This document shows, one piece after another, positions 38,197-46,482 of a stretch of DNA of 64,000 nucleotides. Every line of letters begins with the position of its first letter. Within the stretch, counting starts at the first letter, position 1. The position numbers and the translations under genes are program-made. This DNA comes from CADEFX01 sp046154585 (GTDB lineage: Bacteria > Pseudomonadota > Alphaproteobacteria > Rhizobiales > Hyphomicrobiaceae): the NCBI GenBank assembly GCA_046154585.1, contig JBJXDX010000073.1, positions 1 through 64,000 of the forward strand. The letters run 5' to 3'. The notes beneath the pieces are model-generated. The model did no database searches, had not been told where the DNA came from, and saw only the letters and a program-made list of their open reading frames with translations.

Positions 38197-39408
38197 TCAA
38201 TCGCTCGCCAAAATCAAATTCCGCACCTGCGGATAGACCTGCTCCTCCCAGCGCTTGCCGCTGAAGACGCCGTAGTGGCCGGCGCCCGGCTGCAGGTGGT
38301 GCCGCTTCAAGTGCGGGCGGAGCCCCGTGCACAGATCATGCGCCGCCGCCGTCTGGCCGAGCGCGCAGATATCGTCGCGCTCGCCTTCAACCGTCAGCAG
38401 CGCCGTGCGCCGGATCGCCTTGGGGTTGACCGGTCGTCCACGATACGTGAGAGCCCCCGTCGCCAGCCGCGCCTCCTGGAAGATCCATTGCACCGTCTCG
38501 AGGTAGAACTCGGCCGCCAGATCCAGCACGGCGAAATACTCGTCGTAGAAGTCGATCGTCGGCTGGGCCTTGGCCAGGTCGCCGTTGGCCAGGTGCTGGT
38601 AGAGCTCGATATGCGCCTTGCGGTGCCGGTCAAGGTTCATGGACATGAAGGCGCTGAGCTGCACGAAGCCCGGGTAGACCCGGCGACCCCCGCCCGGATA
38701 GCGCGCCGGCACCGTCGCGATCAGATTGTTCTCGAACCACCGGATGGGCTTTCCGTTGGCGAGGTCGTTGACCTTGGTCGGGTTGACCCGCGTATCGATC
38801 GGGCCGGCCATCAGCGTCATGCTGCGCGGCTGGGCCGGGCTCTTGGCCTCGGCCATCACTGCCGCCGCTCCGAGCACCTGCACACACGGCTGGCAGACTG
38901 CGACCACATGCACCCCCGGGCCCATGTGCTCCAGCCATGCGACCAGGTGCCCGAGATAGTCATCGAAGCCGAAACGGCCGTCACTCGTGCTTACATCCCG
39001 GGCATTGTGCCAGTCTGTTATGCACACGTCGTGCTCCGGCAGCATGGTCCGGATCAGGCTGCGCAGCAGTGTGGCGAAGTGGCCGGACAATGGCGCCACG
39101 ACCAGCACGCGCGGCTGCGCGATGTCGATATCCTTGCGAAATCTGAGCAGCGTGCCGAACGGCGTCGTATGCAGGGCCTCCTCCCGCACCGCCACCTCGC
39201 GATTGCCCACCCGCACTCTGTCGATGCCATAAGCCGGGCGCACGTGGGTCAGGCCCGTGCGCGCAATCAGCTCATAGGCCGCGGTCACGTTGCGCAGGCT
39301 CTTGATGTGCCCGTTGGCCAGTGGTCCCAGCGCCGTCAGGCCGGCGCGCGCCATTTCGCGCACCGGGGTCATGATGTCGGCCTGGGTCTGGTAGGCGAGA
39401 TAGAGCAT
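38197..39408 (-). CDS. phaZ: Intracellular polyhydroxyalkanoate depolymerase
   Basis: 403 residues beginning MLYLAYQTQADIMTPVREMA, the usual PhaZ start. The catalytic cysteine sits in VVAVCQPCVQVLGAAA, and the histidine in LQPGAGHYGVFSGKRW. LTVEGERDDICALGQT holds the acid. It degrades stored PHB granules to 3-hydroxybutyrate in the cytoplasm. Single gene, divergent from the GST gene at 39542. The 133-bp gap between them carries both promoters. Confidence 0.95.
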   Translation of the reverse strand: MLYLAYQTQADIMTPVREMARAGLTALGPLANGHIKSLRNVTAAYELIARTGLTHVRPAYGIDRVRVGNREVAVREEALHTTPFGTLLRFRKDIDIAQPRVLVVAPLSGHFATLLRSLIRTMLPEHDVCITDWHNARDVSTSDGRFGFDDYLGHLVAWLEHMGPGVHVVAVCQPCVQVLGAAAVMAEAKSPAQPRSMTLMAGPIDTRVNPTKVNDLANGKPIRWFENNLIATVPARYPGGGRRVYPGFVQLSAFMSMNLDRHRKAHIELYQHLANGDLAKAQPTIDFYDEYFAVLDLAAEFYLETVQWIFQEARLATGALTYRGRPVNPKAIRRTALLTVEGERDDICALGQTAAAHDLCTGLRPHLKRHHLQPGAGHYGVFSGKRWEEQVYPQVRNLILASD

Positions 39409-39541
39409 GAGGCCCGTGCATCGTTACGTCAGCAGTCTCTGGAACGAATGTTGCACGGTGTGAGAGTCCCACGGGACCGGCTCCAGTCGATGTTCCGACT
39501 ATGGCAGGTGCAAATTTCGAACCAGAGCGAGATCCGCCGAC

Positions 39542-40195
39542 ATGACGCCGGCCACACTGACCATCAGCAGCAAGAACTATTCGTCGTGGTCGATGCGCGG
39601 CTGGTTGCTGTGCAAGCTTGCCGGGATCGAGTTCGAGGAGCAGGTGATGCCGCTCGACGACCCGTCGACCCGCGCCGAGCTCCTGCTGCTGTCGCCCTCG
39701 TTCCTGGTGCCCTGCCTGACCCACGACGGCATCAAGGTCTGGGATACGCTGGCGATCGCCGAGTATCTCGCGGAGGCGCGACCCAACGCCGGCCTCCTGC
39801 CGGCCGCTCCGGCCGCGCGCGCCCATTGCCGGGCGATTTGCGGCGAGATGCACGCCGGCTTCTACAATCTGCGCTCGGCGCTGCCCATGAACCTCAAGGC
39901 GCACCATCCCGGATTCAAGATTTTCGCAGGCGCCCAGGCCGACATCGAGCGCGTCTGCACCATCTGGCGCGAATGCATCAAGCAGTACGGCGGCCCCTAT
40001 CTGTTCGGTGAGTTGAGCATGGCGGACGCGCTCTACGCGCCGGTCTGCACCCGCTTCCTCACCTACGACGTGACGCTCGATCCCGTCTGCGCCGCCTACT
40101 GCCGCGCCATCATGGACTGGCCCGCCGTCGCGCAGTGGCTGTCGGACGCTTTGGCCGAACCCGCCGAGCTGGAGGAGCTGGAAGTCGAGTTTTAG
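39542..40195 (+). CDS. Glutathione S-transferase family protein
   Basis: 217 residues. The thioredoxin-like N-terminal domain starts TLTISSKNYSSWSMRGWLLCKLAGIEFEE and contains the cis-Pro region FLVPCLTHDG and the acidic WDTLAIAEYLAE glutathione contact. The C-terminal domain is alpha-helical and ends with a Glu-rich tail. The catalytic residue would be Ser in NYSSWS. Likely detoxification or peroxide reduction in the cytoplasm. Standalone, followed by repeat-rich sequence and tRNA-Asn. Confidence 0.92.
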   Translation: MTPATLTISSKNYSSWSMRGWLLCKLAGIEFEEQVMPLDDPSTRAELLLLSPSFLVPCLTHDGIKVWDTLAIAEYLAEARPNAGLLPAAPAARAHCRAICGEMHAGFYNLRSALPMNLKAHHPGFKIFAGAQADIERVCTIWRECIKQYGGPYLFGELSMADALYAPVCTRFLTYDVTLDPVCAAYCRAIMDWPAVAQWLSDALAEPAELEELEVEF

Positions 40196-40216
40196 AGCGC
40201 CTTCCCGGTTCGACTG

Positions 40217-40304
40217 CTGCCGCACGGGATTCTGGATCCCGGGTCGCGCGCGGGGCTGAAGCCTCGCTTCCCGACATCGTCCTGGCCCGCGCTTGCTCGG
40301 GATG
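40217..40304 (-). repeat. Intergenic palindromic repeat, copy B
   Basis: On the minus strand this stretch reads GTCATCCCGAGCAAGCGCGGG followed by a variable middle and CGACCCGGGATCCAG. The terminal blocks match copy A at 9-92. Together with 40350-40420 it fills the 355-bp gap before the tRNA gene, in which no protein gene is seen. Confidence 0.55.
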
Positions 40305-40349
40305 ACAGCGTGAGTCGGCAAGGCCGCGCCTCAAACTAAGTTTGTCATC

Positions 40350-40420
40350 CCGGCCAAGGGAGCGATCATGCCGAAAGCATGCCTCCGGCATGACCGCGAG
40401 CGCTTGGGGCCGCCACGGCT
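40350..40420. repeat. Hairpin repeat related to the 22343-22551 element
   Basis: Carries GTCATCCCGG and then GAAAGCATGCCTCCGGCATG followed by ACCGCGAGCGC. Compared with GAAAGCATGTCTTCGACATG in the 22343-22551 element, both sides of the stem change together (T to C and A to G), so pairing is kept. This supports a structured repeat family. Confidence 0.55.
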
Positions 40421-40550
40421 TCCTCGCTCCGGCCGCAAACTGCGCGACATCGTGCACATGGGGTAGATTCCGGCCCCGATCTGCGCTATCCCCTGCGGGC
40501 GCCTGTCGCCCCGGCGGCCGGCAGTGGCGTGCCTCAAAGCACGGACGTCT

Positions 40551-40625
40551 TCCGCGGTAGCTCAACGGTAGAGCAACCGGCTGTTAACCGGTTGGTTGTA
40601 GGTTCGAATCCTACCCGCGGAGCCA
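40551..40625 (+). tRNA. tRNA-Asn (GTT), CCA encoded
   Basis: Full cloverleaf. Acceptor TCCGCGG pairs with CCGCGGA, D-loop is CTCAACGGTAGAG, the anticodon stem CCGGC-TGTTAAC-CGG gives anticodon GTT (Asn), and the T arm is GTAGG-TTCGAATC-CTAC. Discriminator G and CCA follow in the DNA. Phage-like genes lie just downstream, as expected when the tRNA 3' end serves as an integration site. Confidence 0.97.
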
Positions 40626-40732
40626 ATTAAATCAATCGGTTAGAGCGAACGCAGCCATCGCGCTATATTCCTGGGGCCACCTACGGGGCCACATTTGAAA
40701 AATCTCGTGGTTGAGACCTTAGCCTTCCTTCC

Positions 40733-41062
40733 TTAAGCCACGCCGCCGCGCCGCGTCGGGTTGCCGCCCAAGTCGCACAGCAGCGTGCGGAATAGCGTTT
40801 GGGTTCGCGGTTTGCAGTCCGGCTTTCTCACTTGCACGCGCAGTGCCGACGCGAGCTCCAAAGCAGCACGGTCGCTTTCCCGCAGCCAATCCATTTCTCC
40901 GCAGAACTCGTACCAGGCGGCGGCTTCCTCGGGCCCCAGATGCTTCGGCGGATCTCCGATGGGGCGGTTCTTTGGCTCGCGCCGGTCTGCAAAGCGTGCG
41001 GGGTTCACCCGGTCGCGTCCTGTTGCGCGTGCGACGTGCAGCGGCGTTCTGCGCATGGCCAT
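40733..41062 (-). CDS. P27-like phage terminase small subunit (remnant)
   Basis: 109 residues from ATG 41062, with GGAGG eight bases upstream. The frame stays open to 41113 but no site supports that. The pattern EPKNRPIGDPPKHLGPEEAAAWYEFCGEMDWLRESDRAALELASALRVQ, followed by LCDLGGNPTRR, fits the P27/small-terminase family that recognises phage DNA ends for packaging. There is no large terminase, portal or integrase next to it, so this is a remnant or satellite. It follows the unknown phage gene by two bases. Confidence 0.6.
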   Translation of the reverse strand: MAMRRTPLHVARATGRDRVNPARFADRREPKNRPIGDPPKHLGPEEAAAWYEFCGEMDWLRESDRAALELASALRVQVRKPDCKPRTQTLFRTLLCDLGGNPTRRGGVA

Positions 41063-41064
41063 CG

Positions 41065-41313
41065 TCAGCACCTCCGCGATGCGGCCACGAACTCCCGCAC
41101 GGACTTCTCGCATGCGGCCTTGGTCCGCACGGTAAAGTCATCACGCGCCTCTTCCGCCGCTTGCATCACAGCACGCTGCGCGTCTGCCGGAAGGTGTTTC
41201 AGGCGGCCGGGCAATTCGTCGAGTTGCACGGACCACGCGTCGCCGATGAAGTCGCCAAGTTCGGCCAGGATCTCGGGCGCTGTCATGCTTGGCTCAAGTT
41301 TTGGCTGCGACAT
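41065..41313 (-). CDS. Unknown small phage-associated protein
   Basis: 82 residues (MSQPKLEPSMTAPEILAELG...). Mostly helical and acidic, with no recognised domain. The stop falls 3 bases before the terminase-like start, so the two are probably co-translated. A GGAGG precedes the ATG but very closely. The neighbouring 41314-41508 stretch is AT-rich non-coding DNA, unlike the rest of the window, which supports a foreign origin. Confidence 0.45.
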   Translation of the reverse strand: MSQPKLEPSMTAPEILAELGDFIGDAWSVQLDELPGRLKHLPADAQRAVMQAAEEARDDFTVRTKAACEKSVREFVAASRRC

Positions 41314-41508
41314 TCCTCCGTCCCCCGAAGAAAAAAATATTCGCTCGCGTTCGTATCACCAGAATTTAGTTCGAGCGCAGATATGCGAAAAAAAGTCCCG
41401 CCGCCGCTCCCTAAGCGAACCCGAAAAAACTTAGACAGTCCCCCCGGGGGGTGCGGACGGAGCTGGATCCGCAGCAACCTAACACCGTGGGCGCCGGACG
41501 TGTGGAGT

Positions 41509-42264
41509 TCAGGCCATGTAGAGGCCGCCATTGGCGTGCACGACTTCGCCTGTGATGAAACGGGCGCGGCCCGAGGTGAGAAAGACTATGATATCGGCGA
41601 TGTCAGAGGGCTTGGCCATAGCGCCCAGGGGAATAAGCCGCGATTGTTCAAGCAAATCGGCCTCGCTGAATTGATAGCGTGGCTGCGCCGTGTCGGTAAG
41701 GCCAGGGGCGATAGCATTGACGCGAATACCATGCGGGGCGAGGGCCAGCGCCATCGAACGGGTGAGGCCGATGATGCCGGCCTTGCTGGCTGCGTAGTGG
41801 GCACCAAGGACATGGCCGCGCACCGACGAAGAAGAGAGATTGACGATGGCCCCCTTCCGGCCGTTGGTGACCATGCGGCGCGCAACTGCCTGAGCGACGA
41901 CAAAACTCCCCTTGAGATTGACATTGTGGACCTCATCCCACTCCGCCACCGTCAACTCCAAGAAAGGCGAACGAGGAAAGATTCCAGCATTGTTGACGAG
42001 AGTGTCGAGCCCTGCGAGCGCTGCATCGGCCTCCTCGACGATACGCTCCGCCTCGCTGCTGGTGGCAACGCTGCCCTGCACGAGCACGGCCCTGCGCCCG
42101 AGGGCACGAATATCGGCAGCTGCCGCCTCAGCGCCGGGCTTGTCATCGAGCCAGTTGACGGCAACGTCGGCGCCGGCGCGAGCGAGCGCGAGGGTGCACG
42201 CCCGACCGATGCCCTGCTGGGCACCGGTGACTAGGGCGCACCGTCCTTCGAGGTCCGATTGCAT
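41509..42264 (-). CDS. SDR-family NAD(P)-dependent oxidoreductase
   Basis: 251 residues from ATG 42264 (GGGAG upstream). The longer frame to 42420 is rejected because it overlaps the divergent gene and is not family-like. Classical short-chain dehydrogenase: coenzyme site VTGAQQGIGRA, NNAGIF, Ser in VNLSSSSVRG, catalytic YAASKAG, and APGLTDT. Fold is FabG-like. It would oxidise a hydroxy or reduce a keto group. It faces the M20 hydrolase across an 81-bp divergent promoter, so the two are probably co-regulated. Confidence 0.93.
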   Translation of the reverse strand: MQSDLEGRCALVTGAQQGIGRACTLALARAGADVAVNWLDDKPGAEAAAADIRALGRRAVLVQGSVATSSEAERIVEEADAALAGLDTLVNNAGIFPRSPFLELTVAEWDEVHNVNLKGSFVVAQAVARRMVTNGRKGAIVNLSSSSVRGHVLGAHYAASKAGIIGLTRSMALALAPHGIRVNAIAPGLTDTAQPRYQFSEADLLEQSRLIPLGAMAKPSDIADIIVFLTSGRARFITGEVVHANGGLYMA

Positions 42265-42345
42265 GTGATTGCTCCCCGATTGGCGTTGTGATGGGATGTT
42301 GGCGGCTCGGCGCGGGCCGCTCATTCGCAACTGTCGGAGACGACG

Positions 42346-43638
42346 GTGTCCCCTTCGAGTGCAAATATCAAGGCTGCGGTGCGGGCTCAGGAGGCGCAGG
42401 TTGCCTCGCTCTTCGAGCAATTGCGTGCGGGCAGCCTCGACCCGAAATTGCCTGGCGTCACCCGTGACACCTACGGGCCTGGCGAGCAGTTCGCCTACAA
42501 GGTCATCGGGGAAAGGGCATCAAGGCTCGGGCTCGAGCAGCGCTACGATCACGCGGCGAACCTCTTCATGACGCTTCCCGGGCATGACCGAACTCGGCCG
42601 CGCATCATGTTGGGCTCGCATCTTGATTCGGTCGCGAACGGCGGCAACTTCGACGGCGCGGCGGGTGTTGTCGCGGGACTCGTTGCGACGCAGGCGCTGA
42701 AATCGCTGGGTATCACGCCCTCTTGCGACGTGACCACGATGGCAATACGGGCGGAGGAAAGCGTTTGGTTCGAGGTCTCCTACATCGGCTCGCGCGCAGC
42801 GTTTGGCATGCTGCCGGACGGCGCGCTGGAGGCGAGGCGGACGGACAGCGGACGCATGCTTGCCGAATACATGCGCGACTGCGGCGCCGATGTCGAAGCG
42901 GTGCGCGCGCGGAAAGCTTCGCTGCAAGCGCAAGATATTGGCGCCTGGGTGGAGGTGCACATCGAACAGGCGCCGCAACTGATCGAGGCGGGGCTGCAGG
43001 TCGCGATCGGAACCGGTGTACCGGGCAACTTCCGCTATCCTGAAATAGAGATTAAGGGCGAGTGGGCGCACGTCGGACTGCCGCGCCGCTTTCGGCACGA
43101 TGCGGTGCTCGCTGCCAGCGACTTCGCGCTCGGTCTCGACGAGATCTGGAAGGCGGCGGACGCGGCGTGTAAGCCGATGGCCTTTACCATTGGGCGCTTC
43201 TTCACGGATGCGACGGAGCATGCCATGACGAAGGTCGCCGGGCGTATGTCGCTTAGCCTCGATGTTCGTGCTTACGACAGGGGGCACCTCGATGCGCTGG
43301 AAGCAAAAGTCAAGCAGCTCATAATTGCGGTAGAGGAAAAGCGCGGCGTCAGGATTGACCTCGGCAGGCGGACATCGGCCGAGGTGGCACCGTCGGATCC
43401 GGCGCTCTATGCCGAGCTGACCCAAGCCGCGGCCGCCGCGGGGATCAGCACGATGCCGCTCGCCAGCCCCGCCTCCCACGATACGGCGACATTCACGGTG
43501 GCTGGCGTGCCAACATGCATGCTCTTTGTACGCAATGCCAACGGCAGCCACAATCCGCACGAGGCGATGGAAATTCCCGATTTCCTGGATGCCGCAGTTG
43601 TTCTCACCGAATGGCTCGCGCGGCGCGTTGCGATTTGA
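42346..43638 (+). CDS. M20 amidohydrolase (N-carbamoyl-L-amino acid hydrolase/allantoate type), copy 1
   Basis: 430 residues, GTG start. Motifs: GSHLDSVANGGNFDGAAGV (dimetal His/Asp), AIRAEESVWFEVSYIGSRAAFG, EVHIEQAPQL, and PASHDTATFTVAGVPTCMLFV with a final HNPHEAME. This is the ureidohydrolase subgroup (HyuC, AllC, beta-ureidopropionase) that cleaves N-carbamoyl or amidine groups, releasing CO2 and ammonia. A similar gene is at 46483, so the island has two. It should hydrolyse the carbamoyl product of ring opening. Confidence 0.9.
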   Translation: MSPSSANIKAAVRAQEAQVASLFEQLRAGSLDPKLPGVTRDTYGPGEQFAYKVIGERASRLGLEQRYDHAANLFMTLPGHDRTRPRIMLGSHLDSVANGGNFDGAAGVVAGLVATQALKSLGITPSCDVTTMAIRAEESVWFEVSYIGSRAAFGMLPDGALEARRTDSGRMLAEYMRDCGADVEAVRARKASLQAQDIGAWVEVHIEQAPQLIEAGLQVAIGTGVPGNFRYPEIEIKGEWAHVGLPRRFRHDAVLAASDFALGLDEIWKAADAACKPMAFTIGRFFTDATEHAMTKVAGRMSLSLDVRAYDRGHLDALEAKVKQLIIAVEEKRGVRIDLGRRTSAEVAPSDPALYAELTQAAAAAGISTMPLASPASHDTATFTVAGVPTCMLFVRNANGSHNPHEAMEIPDFLDAAVVLTEWLARRVAI

Positions 43639-44033
43639 AGCCGCCCCCTGAGGGAGCCACTGGGTTGGCAAGGGCAGGTTAGGGTCAGAATTCTCCCTTG
43701 GGTGCGGGGTCGCAACTAGGTCAGCTTTGGCCCCTGAAAATTGCCGCAGCGCCGCAAACGCATTGTCGGCAGCAGCGTGCCAGCTCCTGACTTTGGCGCA
43801 GCGAATTGAGGGCGTCGGTCTGTTCTCAAAGCGACGGACGACATGGATGGCTTCTCTGGTGCCTCTGAGATGGCCCGCGCTGTCGGCCCGCCTCGAGTGC
43901 AAGACTTGGTCATCCGACACGCAACGCGCTCGTCACACCCCCTTCCGATTTTCTGATTCCACAATTCCGTAAAACTGAATTAGATTTGGAGGGCCTAGGC
44001 GCAAAACGCGTGAGGAAGCAGGCGGAGGCGACC
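43639..44033. other. Intergenic region before the aminotransferase
   Basis: About 395 bp with no convincing gene. Short frames on both strands have no family resemblance. Near its right end, AATTC (43963) and GAATT (ending 43981) form a 19-bp imperfect palindrome with a 9-base centre, located 50 bp upstream of the aminotransferase start. Sequence around 43960-43990 is AT-rich. Confidence 0.5.
43963..43981. promoter_or_regulatory. Candidate IclR operator
   Basis: AATTC-N9-GAATT is a dyad upstream of the aminotransferase. The gene for an IclR-family regulator lies next in the operon. IclR proteins usually bind short palindromes upstream of their own operons. The assignment is positional inference only. 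Confidence 0.35.
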
Positions 44034-45422
44034 ATGGAGAAGACATTCCGCTTTTCAAACATTCATACGGACTTCCAGGCCCGCGATGCCAAGTCCGTGT
44101 TCGGCTGGCGCTACTCGCCGCGTATCATCTTCAAGGCCGGGAAGGGCACCAAGCTCGTCGACCTCGACGGTAACGAGTACTACGACCTCACCTCCGGCAT
44201 GATGTGCATGGTGCTCGGCCATTCGCACCCGGAGCTGACCGAGGTCATCCGCGAAATGGCGGGCGCCTTCCTGCACGAGTCCTCGTGGTACTCCAATCCA
44301 TGGGTCGTGGAGTTCGCGGAGCTGCTCGGCGCCAACACGCCGGGCGATCTCAAGGTCGTCAATTTCGCCGTCACCGGCTCGGAAGCCAACGAGATTGCTA
44401 TGCGCATGGCGCTGGCAGCAACCGGTCGGTTCGACATTGTCTCTATGATCCGCGGCTTGCATGGAGGCAGCCTCGCGGTGGAGGCGCTCACCAGCGTCGG
44501 CGGCAATCGCAAAAAGGGGCTCGGGCCGCTGATGTTCCCGGCCAAGTCCAATGCTCTGCTTCCGCCCTACTGCTACCGCTGTCCCGTCAATCTCACCTAT
44601 CCCTCCTGCGACGTGGCCTGCCTGCGCGCCAGCGAGGAAATGCTCGAGTTCGTCACCAGTCAGGACATCGCCGCCGTCATAGCCGAGACCATCCCGGTGC
44701 CGGGCGGTATGATCGTGCCGCCCAAGGAATGGTTGCCGCGTCTGTCGCAACTGGCCAAACGCTGGGGCGCCTTGCTCGTGCTCGATGAATGCCAGCTTGC
44801 GCCCGCCCGCACCGGCAAGATGTGGGCCATGGAGCACTACGGCGTCACACCGGACATCGTCACCTGGGGCAAGGGCCTGTCCGCCGGCCTTGCCATCTGC
44901 GGTACTATCACGACGCCGGAGATCGCCGAGCAGGTGCGCGGCCAGTGCGGTTTGCCCTGGGGCGGCACCTATTCCGGCGATCCGCTTTCCGCTGCCGTCG
45001 CCTTGAAGCAGCTCGAGATCGTGCTGCGCGACAAGCTCCCCGAGCGGGCCGAAGCCCTCGGCCAGGTGGCCGAGCGCGAGCTGGCCGCCCTCGCCGACAA
45101 GTACGAATGCATCGGCGATGTGCGCGGCAAGGGCCTCTATCGCATGCTCGACATCGTCAAGGACAAGAAGTCCAAGGCACCCGATCCGGTCATGGCCGAG
45201 CGTATCCGCTATAACGCGGCGCTCGAAGGCGTCATTAGCATCGCGGTCAAGCACTACTTCCGCTTTGCGCCGCCGCTGATCGTCACCGAGGCGGAGCTCG
45301 AGGATATGGTCAGCCGCCTGGAGATCGCCATCCAGCGCGCCTTGGCGGGCTACCCCAAGGACATCGATTTCCGCGAATCCAGCTCGCTCGCCGTGGGCGA
45401 CCGGCCGGTCGCCGCGGAATGA
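44034..45422 (+). CDS. Class III (PLP) aminotransferase
   Basis: 462 residues from ATG 44034, which has GGAGG upstream. The longer frame adds a non-family leader. Landmarks: DLTSGMMCMVLGHSHPE, FAVTGSEANEIAMRMA, LVLDECQLAPARTGKMWAMEHYGVTPDIVTWGKGLSAGLA with the PLP lysine in WGKGL, and GGTYSGDPLSAAVAL. Resembles 2,2-dialkylglycine decarboxylase and omega-amino acid transaminases. In this island it probably transaminates the amino or beta-amino acid released by the amidohydrolases. It contains a cluster of cysteines at CYRCPVNLTYPSCDVAC that is unusual for the fold. Confidence 0.88.
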   Translation: MEKTFRFSNIHTDFQARDAKSVFGWRYSPRIIFKAGKGTKLVDLDGNEYYDLTSGMMCMVLGHSHPELTEVIREMAGAFLHESSWYSNPWVVEFAELLGANTPGDLKVVNFAVTGSEANEIAMRMALAATGRFDIVSMIRGLHGGSLAVEALTSVGGNRKKGLGPLMFPAKSNALLPPYCYRCPVNLTYPSCDVACLRASEEMLEFVTSQDIAAVIAETIPVPGGMIVPPKEWLPRLSQLAKRWGALLVLDECQLAPARTGKMWAMEHYGVTPDIVTWGKGLSAGLAICGTITTPEIAEQVRGQCGLPWGGTYSGDPLSAAVALKQLEIVLRDKLPERAEALGQVAERELAALADKYECIGDVRGKGLYRMLDIVKDKKSKAPDPVMAERIRYNAALEGVISIAVKHYFRFAPPLIVTEAELEDMVSRLEIAIQRALAGYPKDIDFRESSSLAVGDRPVAAE

Positions 45423-45449
45423 GTGCGTCGAAGCAATAGGGAGCATCCG

Positions 45450-46343
45450 GTGCGCCGGCCACCAGCAGCGCTCGACTCACCAGCAGCCAAGGTGATCGCC
45501 GTGCTCGACACGGTGGCGACACGCGGCATCGCCTCTGTGTCGGCCATCGCCGCCGAGCTTTCCATCCCTGCGCCGACGGTGCATCGTATCGCGCTGGAGC
45601 TCGAGCGCCTCGGCTATCTCCAGCGCGAGCCCGGATCGCGGCAGCTCACCGTGTCGGCGCCGCTTGTGACGCTCGCCGCCAACGTGCTCTTGGCTGCCTC
45701 GAGCCAGCTCACCACGCAGGCCATCCTGCGGAAGGTCTCCGAATCGATCGGCGAGATGTGCAGCCTCGGCGTCCAAGTCGGCGACGAGGTCGTCTATATG
45801 GCCAGCGCCGAGCCGCAGCAGGACCTGATGCTGTCGTTTCGCGCCGGCCGTACGGCTCCACTTTACTGCACGTCGAGCGGACGCCTGTTCCTGGCGCGCC
45901 TGTCGGACCACGAGCTGGCCGGCTACTTGGGGGCAAGCCGCCGCAAGGCCTATACGGCCTACACCCGCGCCAGCGCCGGCCAGATCATGGCCGACATCCG
46001 CAAGGTGCGCGCGCAAGGCTTTGCCATCTCCAACCAGGAGTACATGCTGCACGTCTCCGGTGCGGCCGTGCCGGTCCTCAATCACGAGAACAAGCTGGTT
46101 GCCGCCTTGTCCGTGGCAGCCCTCAGCGTACGCACCAGCTCGCAGCAGCTACGCCAGCTCATTCCAACGCTCCAAGACGCCGCGACTGCGCTCGCGGCGA
46201 GCTTTGCTCGCGCCGGTGACCGAAATCTCGGCAGCCGGCGCCCCATACGTGCGCAGCCCTCGATCAGGCTGCGCACCGCGCGACGAGCGCCGCCGAAGCC
46301 GCGAGCCGAGCGAAGACACAGGGCGGATGCCAGGCGTGAGTAG
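45450..46343 (+). CDS. IclR-family transcriptional regulator
   Basis: 297 residues from GTG 45450, preceded by AGGGAG. The GTG at 45423 has no site. N-terminal winged helix: AAKVIAVLDTVATRGIASVSAIAAELSIPAPTVHRIALELERLGYL. C-terminal effector domain has ITLGVQVG-like SLGVQVGDEVVYMASAEP and APLYCTSSGRLFLA, with GFAISNQEYMLHVSGAAVPVL. The last 40 residues are very Arg-rich. It follows the aminotransferase by 27 bp and probably controls this catabolic operon. Confidence 0.92.
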   Translation: MRRPPAALDSPAAKVIAVLDTVATRGIASVSAIAAELSIPAPTVHRIALELERLGYLQREPGSRQLTVSAPLVTLAANVLLAASSQLTTQAILRKVSESIGEMCSLGVQVGDEVVYMASAEPQQDLMLSFRAGRTAPLYCTSSGRLFLARLSDHELAGYLGASRRKAYTAYTRASAGQIMADIRKVRAQGFAISNQEYMLHVSGAAVPVLNHENKLVAALSVAALSVRTSSQQLRQLIPTLQDAATALAASFARAGDRNLGSRRPIRAQPSIRLRTARRAPPKPRAERRHRADARRE

Positions 46344-46482
46344 CCAGCCGACAATAATTTTCGGGCTCTCCGGACGCGGCGGTGTTGCGTCGGCGGAACG
46401 GTCGCACCAGTATGTGGCGCTTCCTGAGGTGGCATCGGCGCGGGACACGCTGGCGCCGATTTGCGTTTTCCAGGAGGCGCTC

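Noticed and set aside
43727..43972. 81-residue frame upstream of the aminotransferase
   Set aside because: No similarity, and an equally long frame exists on the other strand; treated as non-coding.
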